Source of the DNA: Deltaproteobacteria bacterium
GTDB taxonomy: Bacteria; Desulfobacterota_D; UBA1144; Nemesobacterales; N074bin48
Assembly: GCA_004356685.1 (NCBI GenBank)
Contig: SMWS01000090.1
Coordinates: 1-9,346 of the forward strand
Direction of reading: 5' to 3'
Length of the DNA stretch: 9,346 nt
A program made the position numbers and the translations under genes. The notes beneath the pieces were generated by a model. It was not told the DNA's origin and searched no databases. It saw nothing but the letters and a program-made list of their open reading frames with translations. Shown here piece after piece: positions 1 to 7,352 of the stretch (position 1 is the first letter of the stretch; each line of letters starts with the position of its first letter).

Positions 1-1
1 T

Positions 2-1279
2 AAGGTTTATGAAAGAGATCGTGAGGTTGACGAGGATATTCAGGGTGATGTACAGGGTATAAGTGAAACAGAATTTCAGGAACCAAAAGACCTTTTAGAA
101 GCAGATGATGAAGCGCCTATTATAAGATTTGTGAACTCACTTTTATTTCAGGCAGTAAAAGAGAAAGCAAGCGACATACACGTAGAATGTTTTGAAAAAG
201 GTGTAATAATAAGATTTAGAAAAGACGGAATGCTTCACAAAATAACCGAGATTCCTAAAAAACTTCAGTCTTCTGTTATATCCAGATTAAAAATCATGTC
301 TGAGCTCGATATTGCCGAAAGAAGAAAACCCCAAGACGGAAGAATAAGAGTAAAGGTTGCCGGGCGTGATGTTGATGTGAGAATATCAACGGTTCCAACC
401 TCATGGGGTGAAAGTGTTGTGATGAGGCTTTTAGACCGTTCTTCAGTACTTCTTAGCCTTGAAGATTTAGGTGTAACTGGTCAAAAATTAACTGATATTC
501 ACAACTTTATAACAAGACCTCATGGTATTATTCTTGTAACCGGACCTACCGGAAGTGGTAAAACAACTACTTTGTACGCAGCACTGGTAAGAATTAATTC
601 CATTGAAAAGAAAATTGTTACTATTGAAGATCCTGTAGAATATCAACTGCAGGGTGTAAATCAGATACAGGTAAACTCTAAAGTCAATCTAACTTTTGCA
701 AATGGTTTAAGGTCGATATTAAGGCAGGATCCCGATGTAATTTTGGTTGGTGAAATCAGAGACAGGGAAACTGCTGATATCGCAATTCACGCTTCATTAA
801 CAGGACACCTGGTATTTTCTACCTTACATACAAATGATTCTGCAAGCGCTATTACAAGATTAATTGATATGGGTATTGAACCGTTTCTGATATCTTCATC
901 ATTAATGGCTGTAGTTGCTCAAAGATTAGTAAGACATTTATGCAATAGTTGTAAAGAGGAATATATCCCGACTGATGAAGAGCTATTGAAAATAGGAATA
1001 CTTAGAAACTCTATACTAAATAATAAATTGTATAAAGCGGTTGGTTGTGAGGAATGTATTGATACTGGTTTTAGTGGGAGAAGCGGGATATTTGAGATAT
1101 TAAAAATAGATGATGAGATTAGAAATCTTATTTTACAAAGTACTGATTCCAATACAATAAAGAGAAAAGCATTAGAAAGGGGTTTAACTACTTTAAGGAA
1201 TGATGGTGTTGCCAAAATACTTAGGGGTCAAACTTCTATAGATGAGGTCTTGAGGGTTACAGAACAAGACGAAATGTGA
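2..1279 (+). CDS. gspE: Type II secretion ATPase GspE (5' partial)
   Basis: GspE is the cytoplasmic hexameric ATPase that powers pseudopilus assembly in the type II secretion system. The frame is open from base 2, so the gene enters the window from the left; the GTG at 131 is internal. The 43 codons before it include the acidic DLLEADDEAPIIRF stretch that normally precedes the conserved VNSLL..A...ASDIHVE segment. Counting from base 2, visible motifs are Walker A GPTGSGKT (from residue 181), the Asp box EDPVEYQ, Walker B with DPDVILVGEIRD (from 243), and the His box TGHLVFSTLHTNDS. A four-cysteine zinc module, Cys314-x2-Cys317 and Cys349-x2-Cys352, is typical of GspE and also of PilB. About 425 residues are present; most of the N-terminal domain lies outside. 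Synteny with gspF-K favours GspE over PilB. Confidence 0.97.
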   Translation, partial: KVYERDREVDEDIQGDVQGISETEFQEPKDLLEADDEAPIIRFVNSLLFQAVKEKASDIHVECFEKGVIIRFRKDGMLHKITEIPKKLQSSVISRLKIMSELDIAERRKPQDGRIRVKVAGRDVDVRISTVPTSWGESVVMRLLDRSSVLLSLEDLGVTGQKLTDIHNFITRPHGIILVTGPTGSGKTTTLYAALVRINSIEKKIVTIEDPVEYQLQGVNQIQVNSKVNLTFANGLRSILRQDPDVILVGEIRDRETADIAIHASLTGHLVFSTLHTNDSASAITRLIDMGIEPFLISSSLMAVVAQRLVRHLCNSCKEEYIPTDEELLKIGILRNSILNNKLYKAVGCEECIDTGFSGRSGIFEILKIDDEIRNLILQSTDSNTIKRKALERGLTTLRNDGVAKILRGQTSIDEVLRVTEQDEM

Positions 1280-1318
1280 AAAAGTTAATTTATTACTAAT
1301 ATACAACTTTCTTTTGAT

Positions 1319-2527
1319 ATGCCAGTTTATAAATACAAAGCTATTAATGCCCAGGGCGGTAGTGTTGATGGGTTGGTCGATGCTGATTCTGTAAAAACAG
1401 CAAACGATAAACTAAAGAAAGATGGGTTTTACCCTTCATCTATAGATGAAGTTCAAAAAGCAGAACCCGGGAAAATGTCACTATTTAATAGTGTAAGTAT
1501 TTCCGAACTGGCTATTTCGACCAGGCAGTTTTCTACCTTGATTTCTGCCGGGCTTCCCTTAGAAGCCTCGCTTGCCACCCTATCCGAACAAACAGAGGAT
1601 ACTAAACTAAGTCAGGTCTTATCTCAGGTGCGCGTAAAAGTGAGTGAAGGAGGATCGCTTGCAAATTCACTGAAGGAACATGCAAATGTTTTTTCAGACA
1701 TTTATATAAGTATTGTAAGGGCCGGGGAAGCAAGCGGAAATTTAGATGTTGTTCTTCTAAGATTAGCTGACTTTTTAGAAAAACAGGCAGCTTTGAGGTC
1801 AAAAGTTAGAAGCGCTTTTGTTTATCCAATTTTCATGTTTATTATTGGCAGTGGAGTACTGGTTTTTATGATGACTTTTGTAATTCCCAAGATTACAAAA
1901 ATATTTGAACAAAGTAAGAAGGCGCTTCCATTCATGACGGTTGTTCTTATTAACATAAGTAATTTTATTACTGAATATTATTATCTAATTTTTATATTTT
2001 CAATAGGATTGATGTATGTAATATACAGATATAGTAAAACTGAGAAAGGGAAAGAACAAAAGGATAGATTATCTTTAAAGATTCCCATATTTGGAAGAAT
2101 AAACAGGATGGTTATACTTGCGAGGGTTACCCGAACATTAGGGACACTGTTATCTAGCGGAATACCTTTACTCGATGCACTAAGAATTGGTGGTGAAGTT
2201 TCAGGCAATCAAGTATATATTAAATCATTGCAGTATGTCAGTGAGAATGTAAAGGAAGGGACAAGCCTGGCAACACCGCTTGAGCAAAGCGGAGTATTCC
2301 CGCCTATGGTGACAAGAATGATTGCAGTAGGAGAACAAACTGGTGAATTAGAGGAAATGCTTGATAAGGTTGCAGATAGTTATGATCAGCAGGTTGAAAC
2401 TACTTTATCAGCTCTTACTTCTCTTTTAGAACCAGTTATGATTGTAGTGATGGGTGGAATTGTAGGATTTATAGTATTAGCTATTCTATTACCGATATTT
2501 GATATTACATCGACAATATCGAGATAA
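1319..2527 (+). CDS. gspF: Type II secretion inner-membrane platform protein GspF
   Basis: GspF is the polytopic inner-membrane protein that couples the GspE ATPase to pseudopilin assembly. The 402-residue length and the MPVYKYKA start are canonical for the family, so the ATG at 1319 is chosen although no clear Shine-Dalgarno precedes it. Two copies of the cytoplasmic T2SSF helical domain are visible, about residues 69-190 (with QFSTLISAGLPLEASL) and 272-394 (with TLGTLLSSGIPLLDAL). Hydrophobic segments lie near 167-190, 220-237 and 368-392, the usual three-span topology. The C-terminal EPVMIVVMGGIVGFIV segment is strongly conserved in GspF/PilC. The gene starts 39 nt after gspE and its stop lies 20 nt before the gspG ATG. 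Confidence 0.96.
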   Translation: MPVYKYKAINAQGGSVDGLVDADSVKTANDKLKKDGFYPSSIDEVQKAEPGKMSLFNSVSISELAISTRQFSTLISAGLPLEASLATLSEQTEDTKLSQVLSQVRVKVSEGGSLANSLKEHANVFSDIYISIVRAGEASGNLDVVLLRLADFLEKQAALRSKVRSAFVYPIFMFIIGSGVLVFMMTFVIPKITKIFEQSKKALPFMTVVLINISNFITEYYYLIFIFSIGLMYVIYRYSKTEKGKEQKDRLSLKIPIFGRINRMVILARVTRTLGTLLSSGIPLLDALRIGGEVSGNQVYIKSLQYVSENVKEGTSLATPLEQSGVFPPMVTRMIAVGEQTGELEEMLDKVADSYDQQVETTLSALTSLLEPVMIVVMGGIVGFIVLAILLPIFDITSTISR

Positions 2528-2530
2528 TAT

Positions 2531-2536
2531 AGGGGG
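2531..2536 (+). promoter_or_regulatory. Shine-Dalgarno that sets the gspG start
   Basis: AGGGGG sits 10 nt before the ATG at 2547. A longer in-frame form from ATG 2499 would overlap gspF and place 16 extra residues before the prepilin leader. The ribosome site and the normal six-residue leader both favour 2547. Confidence 0.7.
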
Positions 2537-2546
2537 TATAAATAAA

Positions 2547-2963
2547 ATGAGGTCATCTGCAGGTTTTACATTAATTGAAATATTAGTTGTGGTTATAATT
2601 ATAGGCACTATTGCTTCAATTGTGGGTATTAACATCGTTAAGAACCTGGAAGAATCAAGAATACAAACTACTAGGATTCAGATAACAAGTTTAGGATCGG
2701 GTTTAAAACTATTTAAAATAAAGAATGGGTTTTATCCTGATACTGACCAAGGACTAGAAGCTTTGATATCCGCGCCTTCAGTTGGCAGAGAGGTTAAATA
2801 TAGCGGTGGTTTCATTGATGGAGATAAAATTCCACCTGATGGTTGGGGTAATAAGTTCGAATATATTGGTCCTGATCAAGCAGGTAGTAAATCCTACGAA
2901 ATAATTTCTTCTGGACCAGATGGTACTTTGCAAACTGAGGACGATATTTCAAGTAGAGATTAA
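2547..2963 (+). CDS. gspG: Major pseudopilin GspG
   Basis: GspG is the main subunit of the T2SS pseudopilus; it is made with a short basic leader, cut and N-methylated by the prepilin peptidase. From ATG 2547 the protein has 138 residues. The leader MRSSAG ends at Gly6 and the mature protein begins FTLIE, with the conserved Glu at mature position 5, followed by a hydrophobic helix to about residue 30. The C-terminal half carries the GspG signature: YPDTDQGLEAL, PPDGWGNKFEY and the loop SSGPDGTLQTEDDI, which in characterised GspG proteins binds calcium through its acidic residues. The stop is 2 nt before gspH. The set of pseudopilin signatures makes this assignment firm. Confidence 0.96.
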   Translation: MRSSAGFTLIEILVVVIIIGTIASIVGINIVKNLEESRIQTTRIQITSLGSGLKLFKIKNGFYPDTDQGLEALISAPSVGREVKYSGGFIDGDKIPPDGWGNKFEYIGPDQAGSKSYEIISSGPDGTLQTEDDISSRD

Positions 2964-2965
2964 AA

Positions 2966-3475
2966 ATGAGTGATGAAAAAGGGTTCACTTTTATTGAAAT
3001 ATTTATTGTAGTATTTATCTTAGGAAGTTTTATGTTAGTAGCTATTCCAAGATTAGACAATTTTACTGAGGGAAATTTAAAAAGTGGATCCAGAAATTTA
3101 AGCACTACTATCAGATATTTATATAGCGAAGCGGCTTTTAAGAAAAAGATTCATAAATTGGCTTTTGATATTGATACTAGTGAGTATTGGGTAGAAGTTT
3201 TAGAGGTTGATGAGTATGTAGTATCTCCTGACCCTTTTCTTAGAAAAAGAAAGCTTCCTGATAATATTTTTTTTAAGGATATAGTAACACAAAGAAGCTT
3301 GGGGATTTCAACAGAAGGTAAAGACGAATTTATACTTTTCCTGCCTTCAGGTTTTGTTGAACCTGTTGTGATTCATTTAGAAAGTGAGTCTGGCGATATA
3401 TATACACTGGCTACAAAACCCTATACAGGCGCAACATCTATTTTTGATGAATATAAAGATTTACTGATTCAATAA
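2966..3475 (+). CDS. gspH: Minor pseudopilin GspH
   Basis: This is a 169-residue type IV pilin-like protein placed where gspH normally lies, between gspG and gspI. It begins MSDEKG, then FTFIE after the predicted prepilin peptidase cut at Gly6, with Glu at mature position 5 and a hydrophobic helix to about residue 28. The rest is a soluble domain with a DLLIQ end and no motif I can name. GspH is thought to join the tip complex to the GspG shaft. It starts 2 nt after the gspG stop, without a clear Shine-Dalgarno, so translation is probably coupled. The GspH name rests on order and length more than on conserved sequence beyond the leader. Confidence 0.88.
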   Translation: MSDEKGFTFIEIFIVVFILGSFMLVAIPRLDNFTEGNLKSGSRNLSTTIRYLYSEAAFKKKIHKLAFDIDTSEYWVEVLEVDEYVVSPDPFLRKRKLPDNIFFKDIVTQRSLGISTEGKDEFILFLPSGFVEPVVIHLESESGDIYTLATKPYTGATSIFDEYKDLLIQ

Positions 3476-3480
3476 CATAT

Positions 3481-3879
3481 ATGGTTGAGGACAAATCATT
3501 TCAAAATGCTGTGTTAAACGATAAGTCAGGATTTACCCTTCTTGAAGTACTTGTGGCAGTTGTGATTCTTGGATCAACACTTGCTGTTTTGCTTGGGGCT
3601 GTTAACAGGAACCTGGTGTTAGCATCCGATTCAAAGAATATTTCCATAGCAAGGATGCTTGCGCAAAATAAAATGTCTGAACTCGAGCTTGCTGGGTATC
3701 CTTCAGATACCAGTGATGAAGGTGAGTATGAAGATTTCCCGGGATTTAAATGGTACCTGTCGGTTGTACCTTTAAATATTTCTTCCTTAGAAACCGATAT
3801 AAAAATAGTAAAACTTCTGGTAACTTGGGACAATGATCAACAAGATTTTGAAATCACGCTTGCAATGTCAGACTACTAA
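3481..3879 (+). CDS. gspI: Minor pseudopilin GspI
   Basis: This is a 132-residue pseudopilin with a long leader of 17 residues ending KSG, then FTLLEVLVAVVILGSTLAVL, with Glu at mature position 5. The following segment, with SISIA-like ARMLAQNKMSELEL, is the GspI hallmark (helix ending in A..LA..K..ELE). GspI is the first member of the GspI-J-K tip complex that caps the pseudopilus in the periplasm. Its start is 5 nt after the gspH stop, and its last 47 nt overlap the predicted start of gspJ, which suggests translational coupling. Confidence 0.92.
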   Translation: MVEDKSFQNAVLNDKSGFTLLEVLVAVVILGSTLAVLLGAVNRNLVLASDSKNISIARMLAQNKMSELELAGYPSDTSDEGEYEDFPGFKWYLSVVPLNISSLETDIKIVKLLVTWDNDQQDFEITLAMSDY

Positions 3880-4537
3880 TAAAGGTTTTACTTTAGTTGA
3901 AGTTCTGATTGCACTTTTTATAGGATCTCTGATCTTAGGTGTTCTCTATGCTTCTTTTTTTCAGATCATAAAGTCAAAGGAAATAGCTGAAAATGAATTA
4001 GAAGTATATCATGAAGCAAGAGTGATTTTCTCAAGAATTACCAAGGACCTGAATTCAATATATCCAAGAGGTAATGTTTTTTTAGGGAAAGCCAATTATA
4101 TTTCTGATGAGCCTTATTTCGAGGGGGGTTTGGAAAACGATAACTCATGGATTAAATTCACATCCCTATCAAGAGCGCCAAGCTACAATAAGAGTGATTC
4201 CGATCAGGCGCAGATTACTTATTATATTGAAGAAGGAGAAGAAGATGATGATGAAGATGGAGATACTAAGCTATTTTCTCTTATGAGACGGGAAAATCCT
4301 TATATCGGTGGTAATAAAGACGGGATTAGTTATTCACTTTCCGACAGAATAGTGTTTTTCAGGTTAGATTATTTAAGTGGTGATATAATTGATAGTGAGG
4401 ACAGTTACATTGAGGAATGGAATTCAAATGAAAGTCAAGGAGTACCAAGGGCTATCGACATAAGATTGATGTTACGGAGTCCCGGAGATGAAGATGTTGA
4501 GTTTAGGAATTTAGTGTACTTACAGTTGTCAAAGTAG
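3833..4537 (+). CDS. gspJ: Minor pseudopilin GspJ
   Basis: This is a 234-residue minor pseudopilin of the tip complex. The predicted leader is 18 residues ending NKG, followed by FTLVEVLIALFIGSLILGVLY, with Glu at mature position 5. The ...VPRAIDIRLML... and FRNLVYL end segments resemble the GspJ C-terminal strands. An acidic run, EEGEEDDDEDGD (residues 133-144), interrupts the soluble domain and may be an exposed loop or metal site. The ATG at 3833 lies inside gspI (47 nt overlap). A TTG at 3860 in the same frame would give a shorter leader and a smaller overlap, so the exact start is uncertain. The gene ends 6 nt before gspK. Confidence 0.93.
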   Translation: MINKILKSRLQCQTTNKGFTLVEVLIALFIGSLILGVLYASFFQIIKSKEIAENELEVYHEARVIFSRITKDLNSIYPRGNVFLGKANYISDEPYFEGGLENDNSWIKFTSLSRAPSYNKSDSDQAQITYYIEEGEEDDDEDGDTKLFSLMRRENPYIGGNKDGISYSLSDRIVFFRLDYLSGDIIDSEDSYIEEWNSNESQGVPRAIDIRLMLRSPGDEDVEFRNLVYLQLSK

Positions 4538-4543
4538 ATAGAA

Positions 4544-5626
4544 ATGAATAATAATAATTCGCAAAGCGGGGTAGTATTACTTGTAGTCTTAATAGCAATA
4601 GCAATTTTAAGTACAATTGTAGTAGATTTAATTTATTTTACTCATGTTGATGCGCAGATTACGGCTAATTACAAGGAAGATATCCAGACAAGTTATATAG
4701 CAAAATCCGGAGTTAATGTTGTTGCGGGTATTCTCAAAAACAGGTCTTTAGAAGACATGGAGCGTATTGTCTCTTTATACACTGGTGATGATCTGAATTC
4801 TAAGGGGTTATGGTCAATTAATGTCCCCAATTTTCCTGTGGGGCAGGGAGTTGTAACAATAAAGGTTGTTGATGAAAGATCTAAAATAAATTTAAATGCT
4901 CTAGTAAATCAGAATTCCAACAGAGTAGATCTGCAGGTAAAAGAAGAGCTTGTAGAGCTTTTTGAGCAGCTTGGTATTGAAAATTCGAAATATGAAAGGT
5001 TTATAGGCAGTCTTATAAACTGGATTGACCGTGATGTCGAAGGATCGCAAAATGACCAGGAAACTACAGGAGCCGATGATAGTTTTTACTTATCACAAGA
5101 ACATTCCTATGCAATCAAAGACGGCCATCTTGACAGCATACAGGAGATACGTCTTATAGACGGGATGGATACTGAATTTTTTAATGAGGTGAGAGATTTT
5201 CTTACTGTTTTTCCTGCTGATAAAAAGATAAATTTCAGTACCGCGCCAAAGGTTGTTTTGCTCGCTGCTTTAAGAGGGGCAACAGTTTCAGCAATAGAGG
5301 GTCAGGGAAGTTTTAATACTATCCAACTCAATGCCAATATAGCTGAGAGGATAGCGGATGAAATTATAAGCGAAAGGGACGATGAGCCTATAATTACCAG
5401 GAATGAAGTTATTAGTATTATAAGGCAGGTTGACCCTACCCTAAGAATAAATTCTGGTATAGCTGGAGTGGCTCTTAGTTCTGGCAAAAGTGATGTGTTT
5501 TATGTAAATGCTACAGGAATCCTGGGACAAGATAATCCGACAAAGAAAATTGTAGATGCAGTAATAAGAAAACAAAACACTGGAAACAATAAAGGAGTGA
5601 AAATAATTTCTTGGAAAGAGAACTAG
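4544..5626 (+). CDS. gspK: Minor pseudopilin GspK (tip protein)
   Basis: GspK is the largest minor pseudopilin and is thought to cap the pseudopilus tip. The 360-residue protein starts with a nine-residue leader ending QSG, then VVLLVVLIAIAIL. Mature position 5 is Val instead of Glu, the exception normally seen in GspK. Family motifs follow in order: the YIAKSGVN helix (51-58), VVDERSKINLNAL (108-120), WIDRD (160-164), GADDSFY (176-182), IQEIRLIDG (199-207) and INFSTAPKVVLLAAL (229-243). In known structures the acidic residues of the WIDxD region and nearby loops contribute to calcium binding. It ends inside the next gene (16 nt overlap). Confidence 0.95.
   Translation: MNNNNSQSGVVLLVVLIAIAILSTIVVDLIYFTHVDAQITANYKEDIQTSYIAKSGVNVVAGILKNRSLEDMERIVSLYTGDDLNSKGLWSINVPNFPVGQGVVTIKVVDERSKINLNALVNQNSNRVDLQVKEELVELFEQLGIENSKYERFIGSLINWIDRDVEGSQNDQETTGADDSFYLSQEHSYAIKDGHLDSIQEIRLIDGMDTEFFNEVRDFLTVFPADKKINFSTAPKVVLLAALRGATVSAIEGQGSFNTIQLNANIAERIADEIISERDDEPIITRNEVISIIRQVDPTLRINSGIAGVALSSGKSDVFYVNATGILGQDNPTKKIVDAVIRKQNTGNNKGVKIISWKEN
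5591..5600 (+). promoter_or_regulatory. Shine-Dalgarno for the TTG-started ATPase
   Basis: AAAGGAGTGA inside the 3' end of gspK closely matches the anti-Shine-Dalgarno complement. Its GGAG lies 13 nt before the TTG at 5611, which is rather far. An in-frame stop at 5590 leaves no ATG or GTG start between them, so TTG 5611 is the most upstream possible start. Confidence 0.6.
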
Positions 5627-6762
5627 AAAAATTAAAAGCAGTAATTTCTGAATTAAAATCCAGGTTTTATGAAAGGGACGAGTTGATAGAAGGCGCTATT
5701 TGCGCTATTTTGACGTCAAATCATGTTATCATAATTGGCCCTCCTGGAACAGCTAAGTCTCAGCTTGCAAATGATCTTTGCTCCAGAATTACAGGAGCTA
5801 ATTACTTCCAGTGGCTTCTAACCAAGTTTACTACACCGGAAGAGATTTTTGGGTCTATAAGTTTAAAGGGTCTGGAAAATGATGAATACAGGAGAGTAAC
5901 TACCAATAAACTTCCCGAGTCTCATATAGCATTTTTAGATGAAATATTTAAATCGAGTTCTTCAATACTGAATTCACTGCTGACGGTTATAAATGAAAGG
6001 ATTTATTTTAATGGAACCGAAAAAATATATACTCCCTTAATTACACTTTTTGGAGCAAGCAATGAGCTGCCTACAGATGAAGATGAACTGGATGCGCTTT
6101 ATGACAGGTTTTTGGTAAGATTTGTAGTGGGGTACATTGAAGAGGATTTCAGGTTTCTTAAAATGATTCAAGGGGGAGATGACAAAAACGAGCCAACTAC
6201 ATTTTCACTGCAAGAGCTGTCAAAATTAAAAGAAAAAGTGAGCAGGGTTGAGATTCCGCAAGCAGTCTATAAGATTTTGCTCAGAATAAGAAAGGAGCTC
6301 AATGCAAAAGGTATATCACTTTCTGACAGGAGATATAAAAGTTCGGTCTCTCTCATTAAAGCTAGAGCGTTTATAAACGGAAGAGAGATGGCAAAGGAAG
6401 AGGATGTAAAAATTTTAGAAAATGTTTTGTGGAAAGACCCTGCCGAAATACCTGAAATAAAATCTACGTTACACTCAATATTGTTTGGATACAGAGAGCA
6501 GCTTAAAGAACTTTATATACAGGCAAAAGAAATTGAAGCGTATTCAAAGCAGAATTGGGATGATGAAGAAACAAAGATCAAAGCTAATATTGAAGCGCAG
6601 ACCAAACTTAAAATGCTTATAAATAAAGTAAACGATTTATCTGAAGAGCTTTTTGACAGGGGTAAGTCTACTGGAGAAGTAACAGAAATAAAATCTAAAA
6701 TAGAGGATGTTCAAAAGGAAATATTAGATTCTTTGATTGGTACTCAGGAAGCTGTAACTTAA
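5611..6762 (+). CDS. RavA/MoxR-family AAA+ ATPase
   Basis: This is a 383-residue AAA+ ATPase of the MoxR group, closest in pattern to the RavA subfamily. Motifs are Walker A GPPGTAKS (43-50), the RavA-like KFTTPEEIFG, Walker B IAFLDEI (Asp110-Glu111), sensor 1 in GASNELP (Asn151), the arginine-finger region LYDRFLVRF (Arg166) and sensor 2 in LSDRRYK (Arg240/241). The last 80 or so residues are charged and likely coiled coil. They replace the longer RavA C-terminus (E. coli RavA has about 500 residues). MoxR proteins usually act with a VWA-domain partner as chaperones for protein or cofactor assembly. No VWA gene follows here. The TTG start overlaps gspK by 16 nt, so it is probably translated with the secretion operon. 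A role in secretion is inference. Confidence 0.9.
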   Translation: MERELEKLKAVISELKSRFYERDELIEGAICAILTSNHVIIIGPPGTAKSQLANDLCSRITGANYFQWLLTKFTTPEEIFGSISLKGLENDEYRRVTTNKLPESHIAFLDEIFKSSSSILNSLLTVINERIYFNGTEKIYTPLITLFGASNELPTDEDELDALYDRFLVRFVVGYIEEDFRFLKMIQGGDDKNEPTTFSLQELSKLKEKVSRVEIPQAVYKILLRIRKELNAKGISLSDRRYKSSVSLIKARAFINGREMAKEEDVKILENVLWKDPAEIPEIKSTLHSILFGYREQLKELYIQAKEIEAYSKQNWDDEETKIKANIEAQTKLKMLINKVNDLSEELFDRGKSTGEVTEIKSKIEDVQKEILDSLIGTQEAVT

Positions 6763-6806
6763 CAAATAGAAAAACTAAATCATATTCATCAGTTCAATTA
6801 TTCCCA

Positions 6807-6890
6807 GCCGAAGTGGCGGAACTGGCAGACGCGCAGGACTCAGAATCCTGTTCTCGCAAGAGAGTGGGGGTTCGAATCCCCCCTTCGGCA
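6807..6890 (+). tRNA. tRNA-Leu (anticodon CAG)
   Basis: The full cloverleaf can be drawn. The acceptor GCCGAAG (6807-6813) pairs with CTTCGGC (6883-6889), with discriminator A at 6890. The anticodon stem CAGGA/TCCTG (6834-6838 and 6846-6850) encloses the loop CTCAGAA with anticodon CAG at 6841-6843. A long class II variable arm with CTC-GCAA-GAG follows, as expected for leucine. The T stem GGGGG/CCCCC (6866-6870, 6878-6882) holds the TTCGAAT loop. CCA is not encoded. The gene lies 44 nt after the ATPase stop and marks the switch from the conserved operon to accessory sequence. Confidence 0.97.
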
Positions 6891-7082
6891 TTATAAATTC
6901 TGCAATAATTTCAGGTAGTTGCAAATCTCTACAGATATTGATTCTTTTCCTATAATACAAACTTTCTAAGTATTTTCTAAGAAATCTTTTTAAGAGAAAG
7001 AAAATCCGACAATTGTAGAAAATAAATTGTTGAATGTTTTCAATATATTGCAATTTGTGTGAATTGATTATGATTCAATGTT
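6891..7082. other. AT-rich intergenic stretch without a supported gene
   Basis: I see no credible coding region here on either strand. It holds short AT-only inverted repeats, such as ACAATT near 7009 with AATTGT near 7026, and CAATATATTG. None is a convincing terminator for the tRNA gene. The frame open on the minus strand here continues into the antisense of the tRNA and is not a gene. Confidence 0.5.
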
Positions 7083-7295
7083 TTGATACACAGGACTGTA
7101 GAACCTGTGCATTATCATTTCAAAAAAGAAACGAGCAGCTTAATTATGGTTTTGCCTGATAGTCAGTTTGATTTTATAATCTGCTCTCACGTTTTAGAGC
7201 ATATAGACGATGACAATATCGCAATTAAAGAATTGTATAGGATACTAAAGAAACAGGGACGCGATTTAATAAAGGTAGAGCAGACAAACCGTTAA
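7083..7295 (+). pseudogene. Fragment of a SAM-dependent methyltransferase (methyltransf_11-like)
   Basis: About 70 codons carry the middle part of a class I methyltransferase: LPDSQFDFIICSHVLEHI followed by ...AIKELYRILKKQG, corresponding to the post-II/motif II-III region (the usual form is LPF.D.SFD.VI..HVLEH....A..E..RVLKPGG). The N-terminal SAM-binding glycine-rich motif (DxGxGxG) is absent, and an in-frame stop lies at 7071-7073. The frame ends soon after the LKKQG turn, without the final strands. At a quarter to a third of the usual domain size it should not be active, so I call it a remnant. The TTG at 7083 is only the first possible start, and no Shine-Dalgarno supports it. Confidence 0.65.
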
Positions 7296-7323
7296 GGCTT
7301 TGCCCTAGCGAGCCCCAGCCCCC

Positions 7324-7352
7324 TTGCCACACCTGCCGTACAGGGCTATTAT
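7324..7352 (+). promoter_or_regulatory. Sigma-70-like promoter for a leaderless gene (copy A)
   Basis: TTGCCA (7324-7329), a 17 bp spacer and TATTAT (7347-7352) make a good housekeeping-type promoter. Six bases follow before the ATG at 7359, which would place the transcription start on the A of the start codon. The spacer contains a small hairpin, CCTG-CCGTA-CAGG (7332-7344). The same arrangement recurs before the gene at 8332. An alternative reading is a weak terminator of the upstream fragment. Confidence 0.55.

Noticed and set aside
919..1215. Minus-strand ORFs opposite gspE, gspF, gspG, gspI and gspK
   Set aside because: All lie antisense to well-supported T2SS genes with clear family motifs and have no ribosome sites or recognisable sequence.
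2499..2546. Longer gspG form starting at ATG 2499
   Set aside because: It would overlap gspF by 29 nt and add 16 residues before a normal six-residue prepilin leader; the Shine-Dalgarno at 2531 points to ATG 2547.
6775..7053. Minus-strand ORF of 92 codons containing the GGFEPPLSCENRILSPARLP stretch
   Set aside because: This is the well-known false protein produced by translating the antisense of a tRNA-Leu gene; the remainder has the low-complexity look of AT-rich non-coding DNA.
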